A DNA stretch of 64,000 bases from Leptodontidium sp. MPI-SDFR-AT-0119 (GCA_020726505.1 JAHLEZ010000009.1:124001-188000), one strand, 5' to 3'; counted from the first letter of the stretch, positions 13,714 to 26,624 are shown. Made by a program: numbers and translations. Notes: generated by a model not told the origin, from the letters alone.

Positions 13714-16700
13714 AAAAGCTAGTGTTTCTTACTAGTCGAGCACTTCGTTATATCGTTTTAAGTGACATAAAAGGCACTAAGCGAAGAAGTTCTAGTACTA
13801 AGTCTCTATACACTAATAATATACTAAGGAAAAGTACTAAGACTGGCCTAAATAATAAGATAGCGCTAAGTAGTAATTATACTACTAACTTCTTAATCAT
13901 TAATTCTTGTGTTATAGCGACACTATTTTAGAACTACTATTAATAGGCCTGAAATTTCAAAGTAAGGAGATTCCTAGGGACCTTAAGGTATACTTAGACC
14001 CTTCTTCTTTATTTTATTCTCCCTAAGAGCCAACTAGGGACCTTCTTTGTTCTAATATTGTCTCGCTTTATTAAGGGGTACTCGTCTAATTAATCCGCGT
14101 ATAATATAAGCTTTAAGAAAGTATATAAAGAATTAAGTAATAGTCTTTATAATATAATAACCTCTTCCTTATTAAAGCTATAGTCGTCTTTAAAAGTAAT
14201 AGCTTTAACGTTAATAATATACTCCCTTTATATTTATTAATTAATTATATTGCCGGGCGTTCAAGAAGCTTTAAGAGGGTTAATAAGTATTATTATCTCC
14301 TTTAACGTAAGGTTGTTAAGCAATTCTTATAAAGATAGTAACTTGTCGAGGACCTTATTAAGCTTATAGCTGTTCTAGTCTAGTACTTCTTATATATAGG
14401 GGTTCCGAGAAGACGTTAATCGCGTAATAAATCTAGGGATTCTAGAGGGGACTATAGTTAGTTTAGGCTTCGTAGTGCGCCTCTTCGCCGAAGAGTTAGT
14501 TATAGTATTCTGAGTTAATACCTTAGATATAGTTAATATAACAAGTTTAAAGACTATATCGGAGATCTTAGACTTATTCTTAGCTAAGATCTACTAAGGG
14601 GTCTTTCTTACTTCTTTAAGACTATCTATATTTATGACTTTAGTAAATTATATAGCGTCTTTAATATCTAAAGGATCTTTCGGTTTACTATATAAGGCCT
14701 AAGCTTTAATTTTGTTTTGTAACTTATTAGATCCCTTATATAACTCAAATACTAGGGCCTTCTTTTGGGCTTTAGTCTCGATAGGGGCAATTATTGCCTC
14801 AGAATTAGAGCTGTCCTTCGTATTAGACAAGAGAGCTTAGACTTAGACGATTTACTCTTCGGAATAGTCCCACTATTATAAGATAATAGACTCGCCGGCG
14901 TTAATAGGCTCATTAATAAATTCAATATAATTAATTATAGAAGTTACTCCCTTCTCTCTTATAAGCGCCGCTTCTAACTATAATACTAGTAACTCTTTGA
15001 CCGCCTATGCTTTACGTTCGGGATTAAGAGAGTATTAGTTGTTTAATACACAAGAGAGGATATACTCTCGTCTAAGTCTCTTATTAGTAAAAAACTATAT
15101 AAGGTACGACTTTTTCCCTTCTTCTTAAGGTCCTATATAAATGTAGCCATTATCCTCTGCCTTATAGATTACCCTAAGACTTATAAATTTCTTGTAATTA
15201 AAATATTAATTTATAAACTTATATCGTACTTAAGGTCTTATCTCAGGCTCCTAACGATTTATATACTACTAGTACTTATAATCATCTCTTGCCTTCTTAT
15301 TATAGGCAATAAAGTTAAGATGACTAGTCTTATAATTGACGCTAGCTACTTCTTAAGCCTCTTTAGTAAATCGTAAGATATTTATTTTGGCCGTGTATTT
15401 AGCGTTCGTGGCTCTCTTAATTACTGTCACAAGGATCTTTATGTGCCTTAGACTATTATAAACGTTTTCTAAGTCTCTGTTTATAGTACTCTCGGGGTCT
15501 CTAGTAATCTTTTATAAAGTTAAAAGAAACACAAGGTCTAAGTTAACTATAACTTCTCTGTCTTGTCTTTTAAAGGCCTTGCGAATCTCTTTACTTAAGG
15601 CGTTATCTCTATAGCCTAAGAAGTTCGGGTATTATAATAGTAATACTCGGGTTAACTAGCCCTATATAGCCATAGACGCAAGTTAAACCCTCTCCTCCCG
15701 GTAATTAGACGTCTTAATAAAGATATTAGGCCGACTTACTTATATCTATTAATAGTTTATAATACCTTACTCTTTTATAATAATATATAAGTCCCGTTCC
15801 GAATTAAGCTAGGCCTTAATAGCGCTATAAATGTCGTTAAACGCATCTGTCTTAAGGTCTTTTAACGACTTTCTATTCTTAGAGGCAGCTTATATAGCCT
15901 TATTCTAAAGGCTTTAGGGGAGTATAAGTATAAATTGAGTTAACGCTTGCTTTTTAGTGAAATTGCCTCGGTCGACGTAGTTTAGGGCTACTTCTCTAAA
16001 GGCCCTAAAGAACTTCCGGCATTAGTCTAAGGAAAGTTAGCCGTTAATTTAAGTATCCTTGAAATCTTACTTTAATAAGTCTAAGTAAGTATTTATATAT
16101 AAACGATACTTATTGTCGTCGGCCTAATAGTCTTACTTTACTTCCCTCTTAAGGCTAACGTATATTCCGGTTTTAAAGCTAAGGAGCTTCCGAATGTTCC
16201 ACGCTTAAGAAGGAGTTATATAGTCGACTACTTATTCCTTCTTTTCTTAGTCGTTAGTAACTATATAACTTACGAAGTATTTATTAAGGGTCTAGAAGTA
16301 GGTGCTAACGTTAATGCTATTAAAAATAAGAGTATTTAGGGATCTAAGGATTAATATCGGCTAATTAACGTGGACCTTAATATTCTTGAGATTATTCGCG
16401 GTAATAGCCGGGGTTAAATTAAGGGCGGCAGGTTTAATAGTATTAATAAAGGGAGTTAAGTTACTAAGTCCGGTATCACTAGACCCCTTCCCTTTACCTT
16501 TCCCTTTCCCCTTCTTATTATCTAATAAGCTCTAAAAAGTATTATTATTATAAGGGGTAAAACCCCTATTAGAGGTCCCTAAATTATAAGAAGCGCCAGG
16601 CCTAACGCCTATAATTATCTCAAAGTTACTTCTAGTAGTAAGTCCTGGGGTGTCAGTAAAGGGAGCCCCCTTTTAATTATTAGCGTTATTTAGTCTACTA

Positions 16701-17546
16701 TAGCCGGATATCGTTAGTGAGTTGAATGTAGTTCGAGGTTTGTGAAAGAGTATATGTAGTCGTTTGATCGAAAACAATAAAAGTAATAAAAGATTTAGTG
16801 TAAGTGTTATGTTATTATATAAAGAAAGTAAAGAAACGTCCCCCTAGAAATAAGTATTTAGGGCCTCGCCTCCTTAAGTGAAGGGCTAAATAATAGGCTC
16901 TCCTAGTGAGGTCTCAGCTTACGCCCTAAGCCTTATACGCCGAAATTATAGAGGGTTCAAATTAATAAACAGGGGGTAGATAGAAATTAAATAACGCTAA
17001 AAAGATAACTAAGGCCTAGTTCTAGACTAGCCTAGAACACACTTCCGCCGAATCTCTAGGTAAGACTTCGGCCTTTAACTAACGAACTAAAGAGTAAGGC
17101 CTATAATACTCAGTTAACTTCTTATATAATAATCTCAGTACTTTATATTATTAGGCCCTAGTAGTCTAATGTTATAGGGCCTCGTATTACCGTGGAAAGT
17201 ATTGTGAGATAACAGCGCACAAGTCTTTAGAATAGCGGGTATAAAGCCTTAAGCTAAGAGAGAAGAGATTTTCCAGTACTTTAAGTGTCCCTACGTATTA
17301 TAAAAGTTTACTTACTTCCCTCGTGTCTCTTTACTTTCTCTGTCGTATACTCGTGCCTCTATATCTACTGTTTTTACTTTCGAAGGCTAAGGAGTTACTA
17401 ACTAAATAGGTCCTTTAGTTTAAGTAGTTGTCGTTTCTTGATTCTCCCTAAACGCTTGTGATTAGCATAAAGGGCCCTTTCCGCATAACTTACTTAGTTC
17501 TATTTCCTCGTACTGAACTCACTCCTTGCGTCGGTCACTAAAAATA

Positions 17547-17832
17547 TATAAGAGGGAAAAAGCCTAATAAACCACACAACAAGAGAAGTAGTATATAGTA
17601 AAGTACAAGAGAGATTCTAAGTGTAGGAAATTGCGGATCGATTAAATCTAGAGATAATACATATCTAAAGAGTATAAAGTCTTAAGGGAGTGGAAGAGAA
17701 AAAAGTGTATTTAATAAAAATCTATAAAAACGTTCTTAGTTATTAAATTGTTTTCAAGTAATAAACCCTTTTATATAGAAAGAGCCTATCCGGTCAGGTG
17801 ACAAAGGAGCTACCAGAGTCTTCCCCACCACA
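17547..17832 (-). repeat. 5' LTR of gypsy B (RIP-mutated copy)
   Basis: This 286-bp segment aligns end to end with the 284-bp solo LTR at 27832-28115. Nearly all differences are C->T or G->A here relative to the other copy, for example a terminal TGTGGG read as TATAAG. The high end keeps the CCCCACCACA terminus. Just below the low end, the minus strand reads TAGTGACCGACGC, which could be a primer-binding site TGGTGACCGACGC after TGG->TAG. The PBS is inference. Confidence 0.75.
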
Positions 17833-19333
17833 ATAACCTAAAAACTCATTTCTTCCTTTTCTTATGTATAAGATAGGATGAAATATAACGGGATCCGATC
17901 GTTAAAGAACTCCCTAAGCTCCAAGGTCTTTATGTAAAGAAGACGCATGTCGGTAGCAATGCGCACGATATTACAAGGTTACGAGGCTAGCGAGTAATGG
18001 ACAAGGACGTTGAGGCTTCAAACCTTTGCCGCTATGTATTTGATTATGGATTGGCAGCATAATAGGAACGAGTACACTGTAAGCGCAAAAACAACTCGAG
18101 TAGGAGGGTTGCGGTAGATGGAATGTTGAATAAGTCATGTTGTTGAGACGGCTTCAGGATTGCATCTGATTGAAAGGTAGGATCTCACCACCTTATCAGA
18201 CGACTAGTTGCTGACTTCCTTCCGGACTGGAATGGGATATTGTAGCACGCCAGGAGAGCGGAAGCTGACATGGAAAAAGCGATGCCTATTGGATGGAAAG
18301 CGCTGCGGGTATGGGCTGCGCTAGAAGTGAGATGACTTGGTGTTGAAAAGGCAATCCCTGCTTCTGTCTATCATGTTAGAGCTTAGATGAACCAAGTGAC
18401 ATCGCAAAATGGCTGGATAGTGCATGGAAGCAAACAATTAGGGCGTGTTGGGTGTATAACGCACAGCACAATAACGAAGTCACTGGCATGGCGAGTAGCA
18501 TAGATAGAGCAGGGAAGTATGGAGTGAGTCATGAATGGCTTCACAATCACTACGTTGACTGGGCGGCCCGGGCCGCATCAACTCTGCACGGATCAATGCC
18601 CAGTGGCTCGAAACATTGTAGCAATGGCGTGACAGTTGAGGGAAATATTGTTTCTGCTAGGGCCAAGCCGGGCGCGTTCACTGCAATGTGACGGAATGGG
18701 ATGGAGTGCCATGAAAAAGAGGATCGCCAACAGATTTCGGCTTTCTGCCGAGGTTCCTGCTCTTTCATTTGCAAGCCTCGCGATGAAGGTGGCTGGGATA
18801 TAAGGGCGAAGTACGGAGTATACGCCCGAAGACAATTTCATGCATGCTATGTTGGCAAGGCAAATTCGTTTCGGTGAGGATCAACCGCAGCCACAACTGT
18901 TGCCTGAAGTTACAATTTACTCTAGATAGGATGATGGTTTAGTAGCACCCTTCAATGCAAGAATTGGGCAATCTGAGAGTTCATCTGCTCACTGCAAAAT
19001 ACCAAGGTAAGACATTTCTCCACTTTGTTGTGTACTTTTACTGATCAGCTACATCTGTTGTTTTAAACAGCATTCCTCTAGCCATTCTCATCCTCTGAAT
19101 TGTTTCAATGCTGTCAAGCAACTCTTCCTATTGTCTCATGTGATTCCTCTTTTCACTTTCGTTTAGTTGAGAGTAGTGGCCTTTTTTTTTTTTTTTTTTT
19201 TCATCGGGGAAGAGGCTGTATTCCTTGCCGTCAGCAATTTAAACATATCTAGTAACTATGTGGATCTCCACCGACATTGCAGGAATTGATTGGTGTGTCT
19301 CCGAGACTTGTGCATTTCTGTTGGTGCAACTAC
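17833..19333. other. Unique intergenic stretch, no gene recognised
   Basis: Composition returns to ordinary, with CpA and TpG present. Short overlapping open frames at 18450-18840 resemble no family I know and overlap each other on both strands. A run of 20 T lies at 19182-19201. I see no convincing coding sequence. Confidence 0.5.
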
Positions 19334-19335
19334 TA

Positions 19336-21496
19336 ATTGCGAGTACTCCCTTGGGCTCACCGCCCAAGGGAGGTACAGCGAAAAATCGATTTCAGCGAAA
19401 CATCGATAAAAGCGGGGCTGCCTACCAAATTTCCATGACAATTAGAAATAATTATTTTAAATTTGCCTTACAATAAATGTTTAATTAATAACTACTATAA
19501 GAGGTTCCGAAGCTTCAAAATATCTAATTAGCTCTTGAACTACACGTTTATATTGCTTCAAAATCAGTTTATTCTCGTCCTGCCACCTATTCCTCTATCG
19601 AGTAGCTGCTCGAGCAGTAATCCCTTAACGTTCGAATGTAAGCTTATCAACTTTCTTATTATATTCTTGAACTTTGACGTTATGAATCTATTATAAATAA
19701 GCCTTTCGGCCACATATACGAAGCTTCGTATCGCCCTTCTTAATTATCCCGTGATCTGTTTTGATTCGACGATTTCTCCCTCTTGCTTGTGCTTCTTTCG
19801 ACGTGCTTCTTTCGTTTTTCTTTAAGACAACTCTTCGCTCGATAGAACTCCTGAATAAACTATAATATTCTGTGCCTTGTCTCGCTTTTCAATGACTCGA
19901 GTCACCGAAGGAGTCAAGGGAATCGAGTCGTCGATAGTACTAGCTAGCCGTTTATTAATATATTCCGAATACTCTTGAACTTTTGTAATTGACGTCTTAG
20001 GAGTAGTCACTTTTGACTAATCGACTTCGACAGGTTCGGGAGTCTTTTCTAATAGAGCAAGTATTTTCTTAATAGAATCGTAATATCGTTCGACGGGAGG
20101 CTCGAACTTCTCCATATTATCGATTACTCGTTCGGGATCGAGAGGCTATAACCCCGCCTTACGCTACGTATGTTAAATTGTCTCTCTCTTTGCCGTTCGA
20201 ATAGTTACTTCGTTATAAGTATTAAGGAAATCAAGCTTCAAGTAAGCCTCAGGGCCACTATATCGAACCTAGTCCGCAAGTACGTCTTGATAATACTACT
20301 TTATAGGCCCGAAGAACCCCACATTTATAGGTTGTAATAAGTGAGTGGAATGAGGAATAAGTTTAAACGGCACGATCTTATAATTCTAATAAAAGTCGAT
20401 AAACTCGAGAGTAGGATGTGAGCCGTGACTATCGAAGATTAGAAGTCGCTATTCGCCGCTGTATATAACTGTTCCCGATCGAGTCTTCTTTCTAGGACGA
20501 GTAACTTCCTTAAATGCCTCGAGCTAGTCACACGTAATTTAGTCGTTAATAAATCCCGAGTTAGTCTTTTTATTCGTTATAAACGATACCTCGTCGTTAA
20601 TATCGTTATCGAAATACTTCTCGAGAAGCTCAAAACCTGGCATAATAATTATACTCGGGGCATAATCCCCCGCGGCATTATATGCTTCAATCGAAGTCAA
20701 GGACTCTCGAGTATTTGGATCTTCTATGTATATAGCTGAAATATCTATAAACGTAAAGACTAATCGTCTATTTAAGACTTTAATTCGCTATCCCGTTTCA
20801 TTGAAGTTCTAGTAATTTCGAGGCGTGATTCGGTACTTAGTAATAGCCTCGTCGAAGTTAATAAAGTGGCCCCAAATATTATCTTCTTTGTGTGCTAGTT
20901 TTCGTTCGAGAGCTAGAGGTTTAGATTTTCGTCCTTTAAAAAGATACTAATGTGATTTAAGCCATCGAGAAGTCTATGGCTTTGAGACTAGTTCTTCTCT
21001 TACAGTTCGAAGTATAAAGTTCGCAGCTTTTATGATTTTATTCCTCCCCGGATTCTCTCTTAATTAAATCAACCTCTCGATATGCCGCACAAGTGTAACT
21101 TCCTACACCTTATTTAATCTCTTATTCTAACCTCCTCTCGAAGAATTCGGCTGTCTCCCTTGCATTCGAGCTCTCATAACATCGTAATTGACACACCACT
21201 TTTGTGCAGCTGCAATTGCACTCGGGGCAGTCTTATTTCGAACCTCCTCAATCGCTTTGGCTATACGCACTTCGTCTATAGCGCTCAGAGTACCCATTTT
21301 CGTGATCTGCGGCTCTCGAGGCTCTCGGCTCCTTTGTTTACTTTTAGGTGCATGCAAAGGTTCGGTGGTAATTGAATAATTATTTCTAATTGTCATGGAA
21401 ATTTAGTAGGTAGCCCCGCTTTTATCGATGTTTCGCTTTTATCGATTTTTCGCTGTACCTCGCTTGGGCGGTGAGCCCAAGCGTGAGCCTCGCAGT
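19336..21496 (-). mobile_element. Fot1/pogo (Tc1-mariner superfamily) transposon, complete ends, dead transposase
   Basis: A 2161-bp element flanked by TA (19334-19335 and 21497-21498). The terminal inverted repeats are about 121 bp (19336-19456 and 21375-21496). Each contains the small stem-loop CTTGGGC-tcacc-GCCCAAG and an ATCGAT-rich block. The single gene is on the minus strand. The TIRs are well preserved, so the copy is fairly recent, but the coding region carries RIP-type stops. Confidence 0.92.
19481..21396 (-). pseudogene. Fot1/pogo transposase (DDE superfamily), RIP-inactivated
   Basis: The start codon lies within the right TIR (MTIRNNYSITTEP). Residues 30-75 contain a psq-type helix-turn-helix (IDEVRIAKAIEEVRNKTAPS). 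The catalytic core shows ENIW, NFNETG, LLIFDSHGSH and THLLQPINVGFFGPIK, which fit the NFDETG, D-x-HGSH and QPLDV signatures of the family. The first and third catalytic Asp are Asn (codons near 20801 and 20324), both GAC/GAT->AAC/AAT. Scattered TAG/TAA replace Trp/Gln. A basic, Lys/Arg-rich tail closes the protein near 19800-19500. Transposition would normally need all three acidic residues, so it is inactive. Confidence 0.88.
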
Positions 21497-21498
21497 TA

Positions 21499-23217
21499 GA
21501 TAAAACCTTATCGCGATGCACACCCCATATCTACCCCGCCATGTAAGCTTTAGATTGCTTACTTCTGTGTTTTATCCTTTCGTGTAGCCGCTGGCTGGAC
21601 TACGATATGCAACACGCCCGGATTCAAAGCCAAAGGGATGATCTCTGTAAGTAACTGAGACCCCTCTTTCACATCCCACTTCAGCCACAACCTCAGCCCA
21701 GCTCACAAAAACTATAATGCCTGTGAACAATCCCTGACAAAGTTGGCTAATGCCATTCACAATATCGCTGTTTCGCTTTGGTCTGTTTGGTTCCATTGTT
21801 TAGCTGGCACCATGAGTCCGTGATGAGCGATAGAGATTCGAGTTGGTTCTGCTTCACCAACAAGTGCCCAGAAACGCCGAGTATTTCAGAGGGTATACAT
21901 GTCACTAACTACCAACTGCAGCCACTGTTAGAAGAGGCAATGAATGAAGAGAAGTACTTACGAGACGCTCCGTAAACTGTTATCTCGTAGCTTGTGGAGC
22001 AGGGCTAGAAGGCGAGACCCGAGGTCGTTGTCGCGTATGCGAGACGGGTTTCGATGCTTGTCCGGCAGTTCTCTTCGAACCGAGCAGATTAAATTCCACT
22101 TACGTGCGTTTACCCCGCTGAACAAACAATTTGCCGATGCGAAAGGCTCAAGCTAAAAGCCAAGTGGGGACGAAGCTACTCGTAAGCCGGGCGGAGGCTT
22201 TAACCGCGAAGGTGGGCTTACCATGCTCTTTGAACGCCGGAAACGCTACCCAGGCGGATCAAAGTATAATACATAAAGCGCACGCCTAAGTATGTAGTAG
22301 TACTGCAGACGTAGCTGCAGTTATGTGAATTCTCTCAAAGATAAATAAATGCAATGCTAGTGGCCAACCCCAACTTGCTTCGCTAACCAACAAGAATACG
22401 AAAGTATCAAGACAGCAGAATGCCAAAAACAGGGTTTATCGTCCCTCAAATCTTCTCTGCATTAACTAAAAGATGCTTCATTGATACAGGGTTGAGCATT
22501 TGAAGGGTAAGGGCAGTGCAAGTTGCGGGGTACCAAGAGATTCTAATAACCAACGAATTGAATCGGTAGATCGCAAACCCCTACACAAATATCATAAGGA
22601 TGTACTTCTACAAGAGTGGCCGCAGTGGCATCCCTACCAAAGTCTTGTTGGAAATTGGGAAGAAACAAGAGCGGAAATTTCGTTGCGGAGGTTGTCCAAC
22701 CGCCTTGGATCTACTGGTGGACTAGCTGTGATCCTGGTGTCCATTCGGGAAATTGAATATGCAGCGCAGCAGGACAACAGCTACGGGAACCCCGCATATC
22801 CCCTTTGGATGAATAGCAAGGGTCGTAAAACACTGGCAACCACATGACATGAAAACTTCAGAGCCCTGAGAGTCTACTAACTTATCAGAGCATGATACCA
22901 GGCCCGGGGTGCAAAAAGGATTAGTGGAACAACTTCTATTCCTTCTTAGTGAGTCTATATAGTTCCAGCGTCGGTAGCTTTTTAAACTATAGATCAACAG
23001 GGACCTGGATCGGCGCGATCGAATATCTTCCGTCTTATGGATCAACTTAGTGCATATTGTTCCTGTGGTCGATAAATGTATAAATAGGGCAGAACAAAGT
23101 TCTATCGGTTCTGTAGGTTTTTTTATTGATAAATCTTGAAAGTTGTAACGAATACTTCTTGGCTGTTTACTTTGAACTCCAGCACCTAGCTGGCTGTCTT
23201 CGCACGGATCGCCCAAT
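21499..23217. other. Intergenic stretch upstream of the pectin lyase, no gene recognised
   Basis: Ordinary composition. Open frames at 21572-22156, 22500-22847 and 22722-23216 are short, overlap on both strands and show no recognisable motif. No TATA box could be placed with confidence; a T-rich run lies at 23119-23126, about 95 bp before the pectin lyase start. Confidence 0.4.
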
Positions 23218-24704
23218 ATGCTTGCGTCATCAATTTTTTTGGTTTTGCTAGCACCTGGCCTGGCTGTCGCCCAGGTGAAAGGGTCTGCCTATGGCTTTGC
23301 CAAGGGTGTGTCAGGAGGCGGAAGCGCAACCGCTGCAGCCCCAAAGGATATCGCAGAGCAAGTTCACAACCCATCCAGTCTAAAGGTCAACCACTAACAA
23401 TATTTGAAATAGACTTAAATCCTGGCTCGCAGACGCCACAGCTCGCGTCATTTTGATTGACAAGACCTTCGATTTCCGGGGCACTGAAGGTACTTCTACT
23501 GATGCAGGCTGTTATCAAAGTACCTGTACACCAGCCAATGGCGGCCAGACATATATCGGCACTCTGAGCTGCGGAGGCAGCAATATGGTTGCGACTACAA
23601 TCACTTGGGACAAAGCGGGTGCAACTGCCTTGGTTGTAGGGAGCAACAAGAGTATTGTTGGTGTAGGGACTAAGGGTGTCATTATTGGCAAGGGACTTCG
23701 TCTACTAGCTACGACGACCAATGTCATCATTCAAAACATCCACATTACGGCAAGTAACAAATTTCTAGCTCGGTAGAATAGGTGGTACGTAGTCCTGTTT
23801 GAGAAGTTATACTAACGTCATTTCAGAATATCAACCCAAAGAGCGTGTGGGGTGGTGATGCTCTAGCGTTTGAGGGCAGTCGCGGTGTCTGGGTTGATCA
23901 CTGCAAGGCAAGTGAAGCATTGCAGGTCTTGACCCGGTCACTACTATACTTGCTAATATTGATTATATATTCTAGTTATCTTTGATTGGCCGTATGTTTA
24001 TTGTATCCCAGTAAGTAACCCAAGACTCTAACAGACCTTGCTGGGGGACTATGAAACTTTTGCCAACGCTTATTTGATTCGTGTAGCTTCGCTGGCAGCC
24101 AGCTCACTGTATCAAACACCGAGTTTGATGGCGCGACCACCACGTCTGCAACATGCAACGGCGATCACTACTGTACGCCCCAGAATTTTCTATATTCCCA
24201 CACGTTGCTTTTGACACACTAACGCTATATGCAGGGGGTGCCATGTTCTTTGGAACAGATGATTTCGTGACATTGGATCGTAACTACTGGCATGATCTGT
24301 CTGGCCGAAGCCCCAAGTTAGGTGCAGATGGTGTTTCAACAGTTGTACAGGCGACGAACAATTTCTTCTACAACAACAAGGGCCACGATTTTGATATCTC
24401 TGCTGGAACGAAAGCACTCATCGAAGGCAACGTATTCGAGAGTGTGATTACGCCAATGACAATTAGTACCGCCGTTCTTAATGTCTACAATGTACCGGAT
24501 GCGGCTTCCGCCACTGCCTGTGCGTCTTACTTGGGCCGCAACTGCGTCGTAAACGCACTTTCAGGGAGTGGGGAATGGCCGAGCAAGACGGATGACACTG
24601 CTCTGGCAAGCATGAAGAGTTATATCAACTATGCTGTTGCGCCAATTGCAGCCAGTGGTGTTAAGAGCTATGTCACTGCTAATGCGGGTATTGGCAGGAT
24701 TTAA
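23218..24704 (+). CDS. Secreted pectin lyase (polysaccharide lyase family 1)
   Basis: Six exons: 23218-23357, 23413-23749, 23827-23907, 23976-24010, 24087-24172, 24235-24704, giving 382 residues, normal for fungal pectin lyases. Residues 1-21 (MLASSIFLVLLAPGLAVAQV) form a signal peptide. Then come SAYGFAKGVSGGGSAT, DKTFDFRGTEGT, GSNKSIVGVGTKGVIIGKG, VIIQNIHIT, SVWGGDA, GVWVDHCK, TEFDGAT, HYWGAMFFGTDDFV and HDLSGRSPK, the beta-helix landmarks of the family. The Asp of WVDHC and the Arg of SGRSP match known catalytic positions. The enzyme cleaves methyl-esterified pectin outside the cell by beta-elimination. Introns 1 and 3 keep frame only with GC donors (GCAAGT); intron 2 most simply does too. 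Introns 4 and 5 are GT-AG. No premature stop; likely functional. Confidence 0.9.
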
Positions 24705-26624
24705 ATGCAACGAGTATTGCGGATATGTGCAACCATGTAAGGCTCTGATCGAATCGACTTGACGGTTGTGGTAACAGACTCACATGGCTGCAAGAAATAG
24801 TATGGACTCAGGGGTTCCGGGGAATACGACTCGGACTACCTTCGAAGGGGTTTCGGATGCGATTCGTGTATATACGGGGCACCTGCTTCTTGCTCCTTTC
24901 TCTTTATCTTCTTTGTTTCCTTCGTAGTTAAATTAAAAGTACTCTAGTTGCATTCGCCTACGTACTCCCATGTACCTCTAGCAACGCTCCTCGAGGACTT
25001 GTGTCGTTACAACGGGATTGAATGGAACCTGGTTTATTATTCGAATTGGACGAATATTTGTAATATCCCGCCTGATATGAGTCATGTGAAAAGTAGCAAG
25101 TTATTCTTAAATAATAATACAACCGAGTTAATTAAATTAGTCTCCACACAAATCTAATCCCTTAATATTTGAATTCGCCCTGAAACATACGTTTTGGCCA
25201 GAACATTGCCTTTCGCCTCACAAGCCTGCATGCCCGTAAAGTGTGTCCCTGATAATAGGGATATGCTAACTGATAATAAGATGGGGCACACTCCTACAAG
25301 CAGAACACCTCTCTACTGTCCAACAAGATTCTCGAGCTCTGCCGCAGAGTCTACCGTCGTTGATATAATCTCGCCAGTTAGCAGGCAAGCTGTTAAAAGC
25401 ACTACTGCTCCCCGAACACTAGAATCTCGAAAGCTTCAAATCGACGTCTAATCTCTCCATAATTATGATTTCTAAGGCACTCCCCCATCGACCCCGAAGA
25501 CTTCAGAGTCTGTTGCTCCTATTGCGAAGAAAGCACGTCTGTCTGCGGCCGCGAAGACTTAGAGTTCCGTGAAGGTTCTTTTTTCTGACTTTGTGAAGCA
25601 TTCCCTTGGGTATACCACGAAAGCGCGCTTTCTTGAAAATCTACTCGCTGCTGTATGCGATATCCGCGATAGACTTCGAACGGAATTTGTGGACTGCCCT
25701 TATATCAAGGAGATTTATATTAACGTTGAAAAGGTCAGTAGATATAAATCGATAGTAACGAAGTACTAACGAGAATAGGCACTGGAGCAACGACACCACC
25801 CACTGGCGCATTGGATCCTTGCCAGTAGCCTACAGCACCCGGTGATTGCCTTGTACGATACTTTGGCACCGAACTTAAAGCCAATCCAAACAATCTTCGC
25901 CAGCCGTGACTTGGACCTCGTGCTCACGAGACTTGCGGCACTAAAGCGACGTTTTGCGTGCGGCAGTCAAATGTACAATTGGTAGAACTGGTCAATAGAT
26001 CTCGATTTTTGGCATTGTATTAACGAAGATATGGTTAGGGAAGGTCACCACTCCATTACTGCGGCCGCACTTGTCAAGTGAGGACTGGAGTGAGAAACTG
26101 CGCTTTCTTAAAGGATTTGAAAATGTGCCTCAAGATAGAGCGCGGGGTAGCTGGAGAAAAATGAAGTTCGCAATGAAGAGGACAATGGTGCGACTGCGGA
26201 ACGCTGAAGGTTGAGATTTGTAGTTCAGTGTCAAGACGGCGGCTTGTTGAGGTCCATGGGCCCGGCGAAAGAGATCTCTTTGATAGCTTGGTCAGAAATC
26301 TTCCGCGACCGCGGAGCGCGTGCACAGGCTCGGTGCCGCTTTCGCGGGGCAGAACGTCTCGTCTCACTCTTCCTCCATCAACAATCCCAAAGTCTCCGAC
26401 TCTGCGACTCTGCGACCGGCGCTCGAACGTCACGATCTGGCGAGAAGAGGGAGCGACACGAATGGGAAGATAAAAGAATCAAACTTGCAGAGTCCAAGTC
26501 TAGAACAGAATGGTGTTACGGCAGAAACAAGGAGGCTATGCTGCTCCCAGGGTAACAACAAAATTGGTTTGTTAGTGTGCCCGGAAAAATTGATAAGTAC
26601 TTTGACTTCAGGCATCGTAAAATT
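24705..26624. other. Stretch without a recognised gene
   Basis: Several short open frames exist (24948-25157, 25194-25451, 25569-25769, 26074-26555), but none resembles a family I know and those at 26.1-26.7 kb overlap in several frames. 25569-25990 on the plus strand has a nearly open, protein-like composition and may be a decayed gene of unknown kind. Composition is ordinary. Confidence 0.35.

Larger units (their letters stand above)
10848..17832 (-). mobile_element. Ty3/gypsy retrotransposon B (RIP-degraded, 3' part cut off)
   Basis: Minus-strand order, high to low: LTR (17832-17547), leader, gag-like region (about 16750-15000), aspartic protease (13713-13516), RT (about 12700-11860) and RNase H (about 11400-10950). 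RT shows VVIMLFLDDISVKG, then VLEYIKNLDITLE, the [FL]-D-D-I-x-VKG subtype of fungal gypsy elements. RNase H shows NITKRECKGILYILKKL and later GKTYIVAD. Integrase and the 3' LTR are missing where gypsy A's LTR begins, which suggests gypsy A inserted into this element in the same orientation. Composition is strongly AT-rich with many stops. Confidence 0.82.

Noticed and set aside
22722..23216. 164-codon minus-strand open frame upstream of the pectin lyase
   Set aside because: No family resemblance; it overlaps a plus-strand frame and the promoter side of the pectin lyase.
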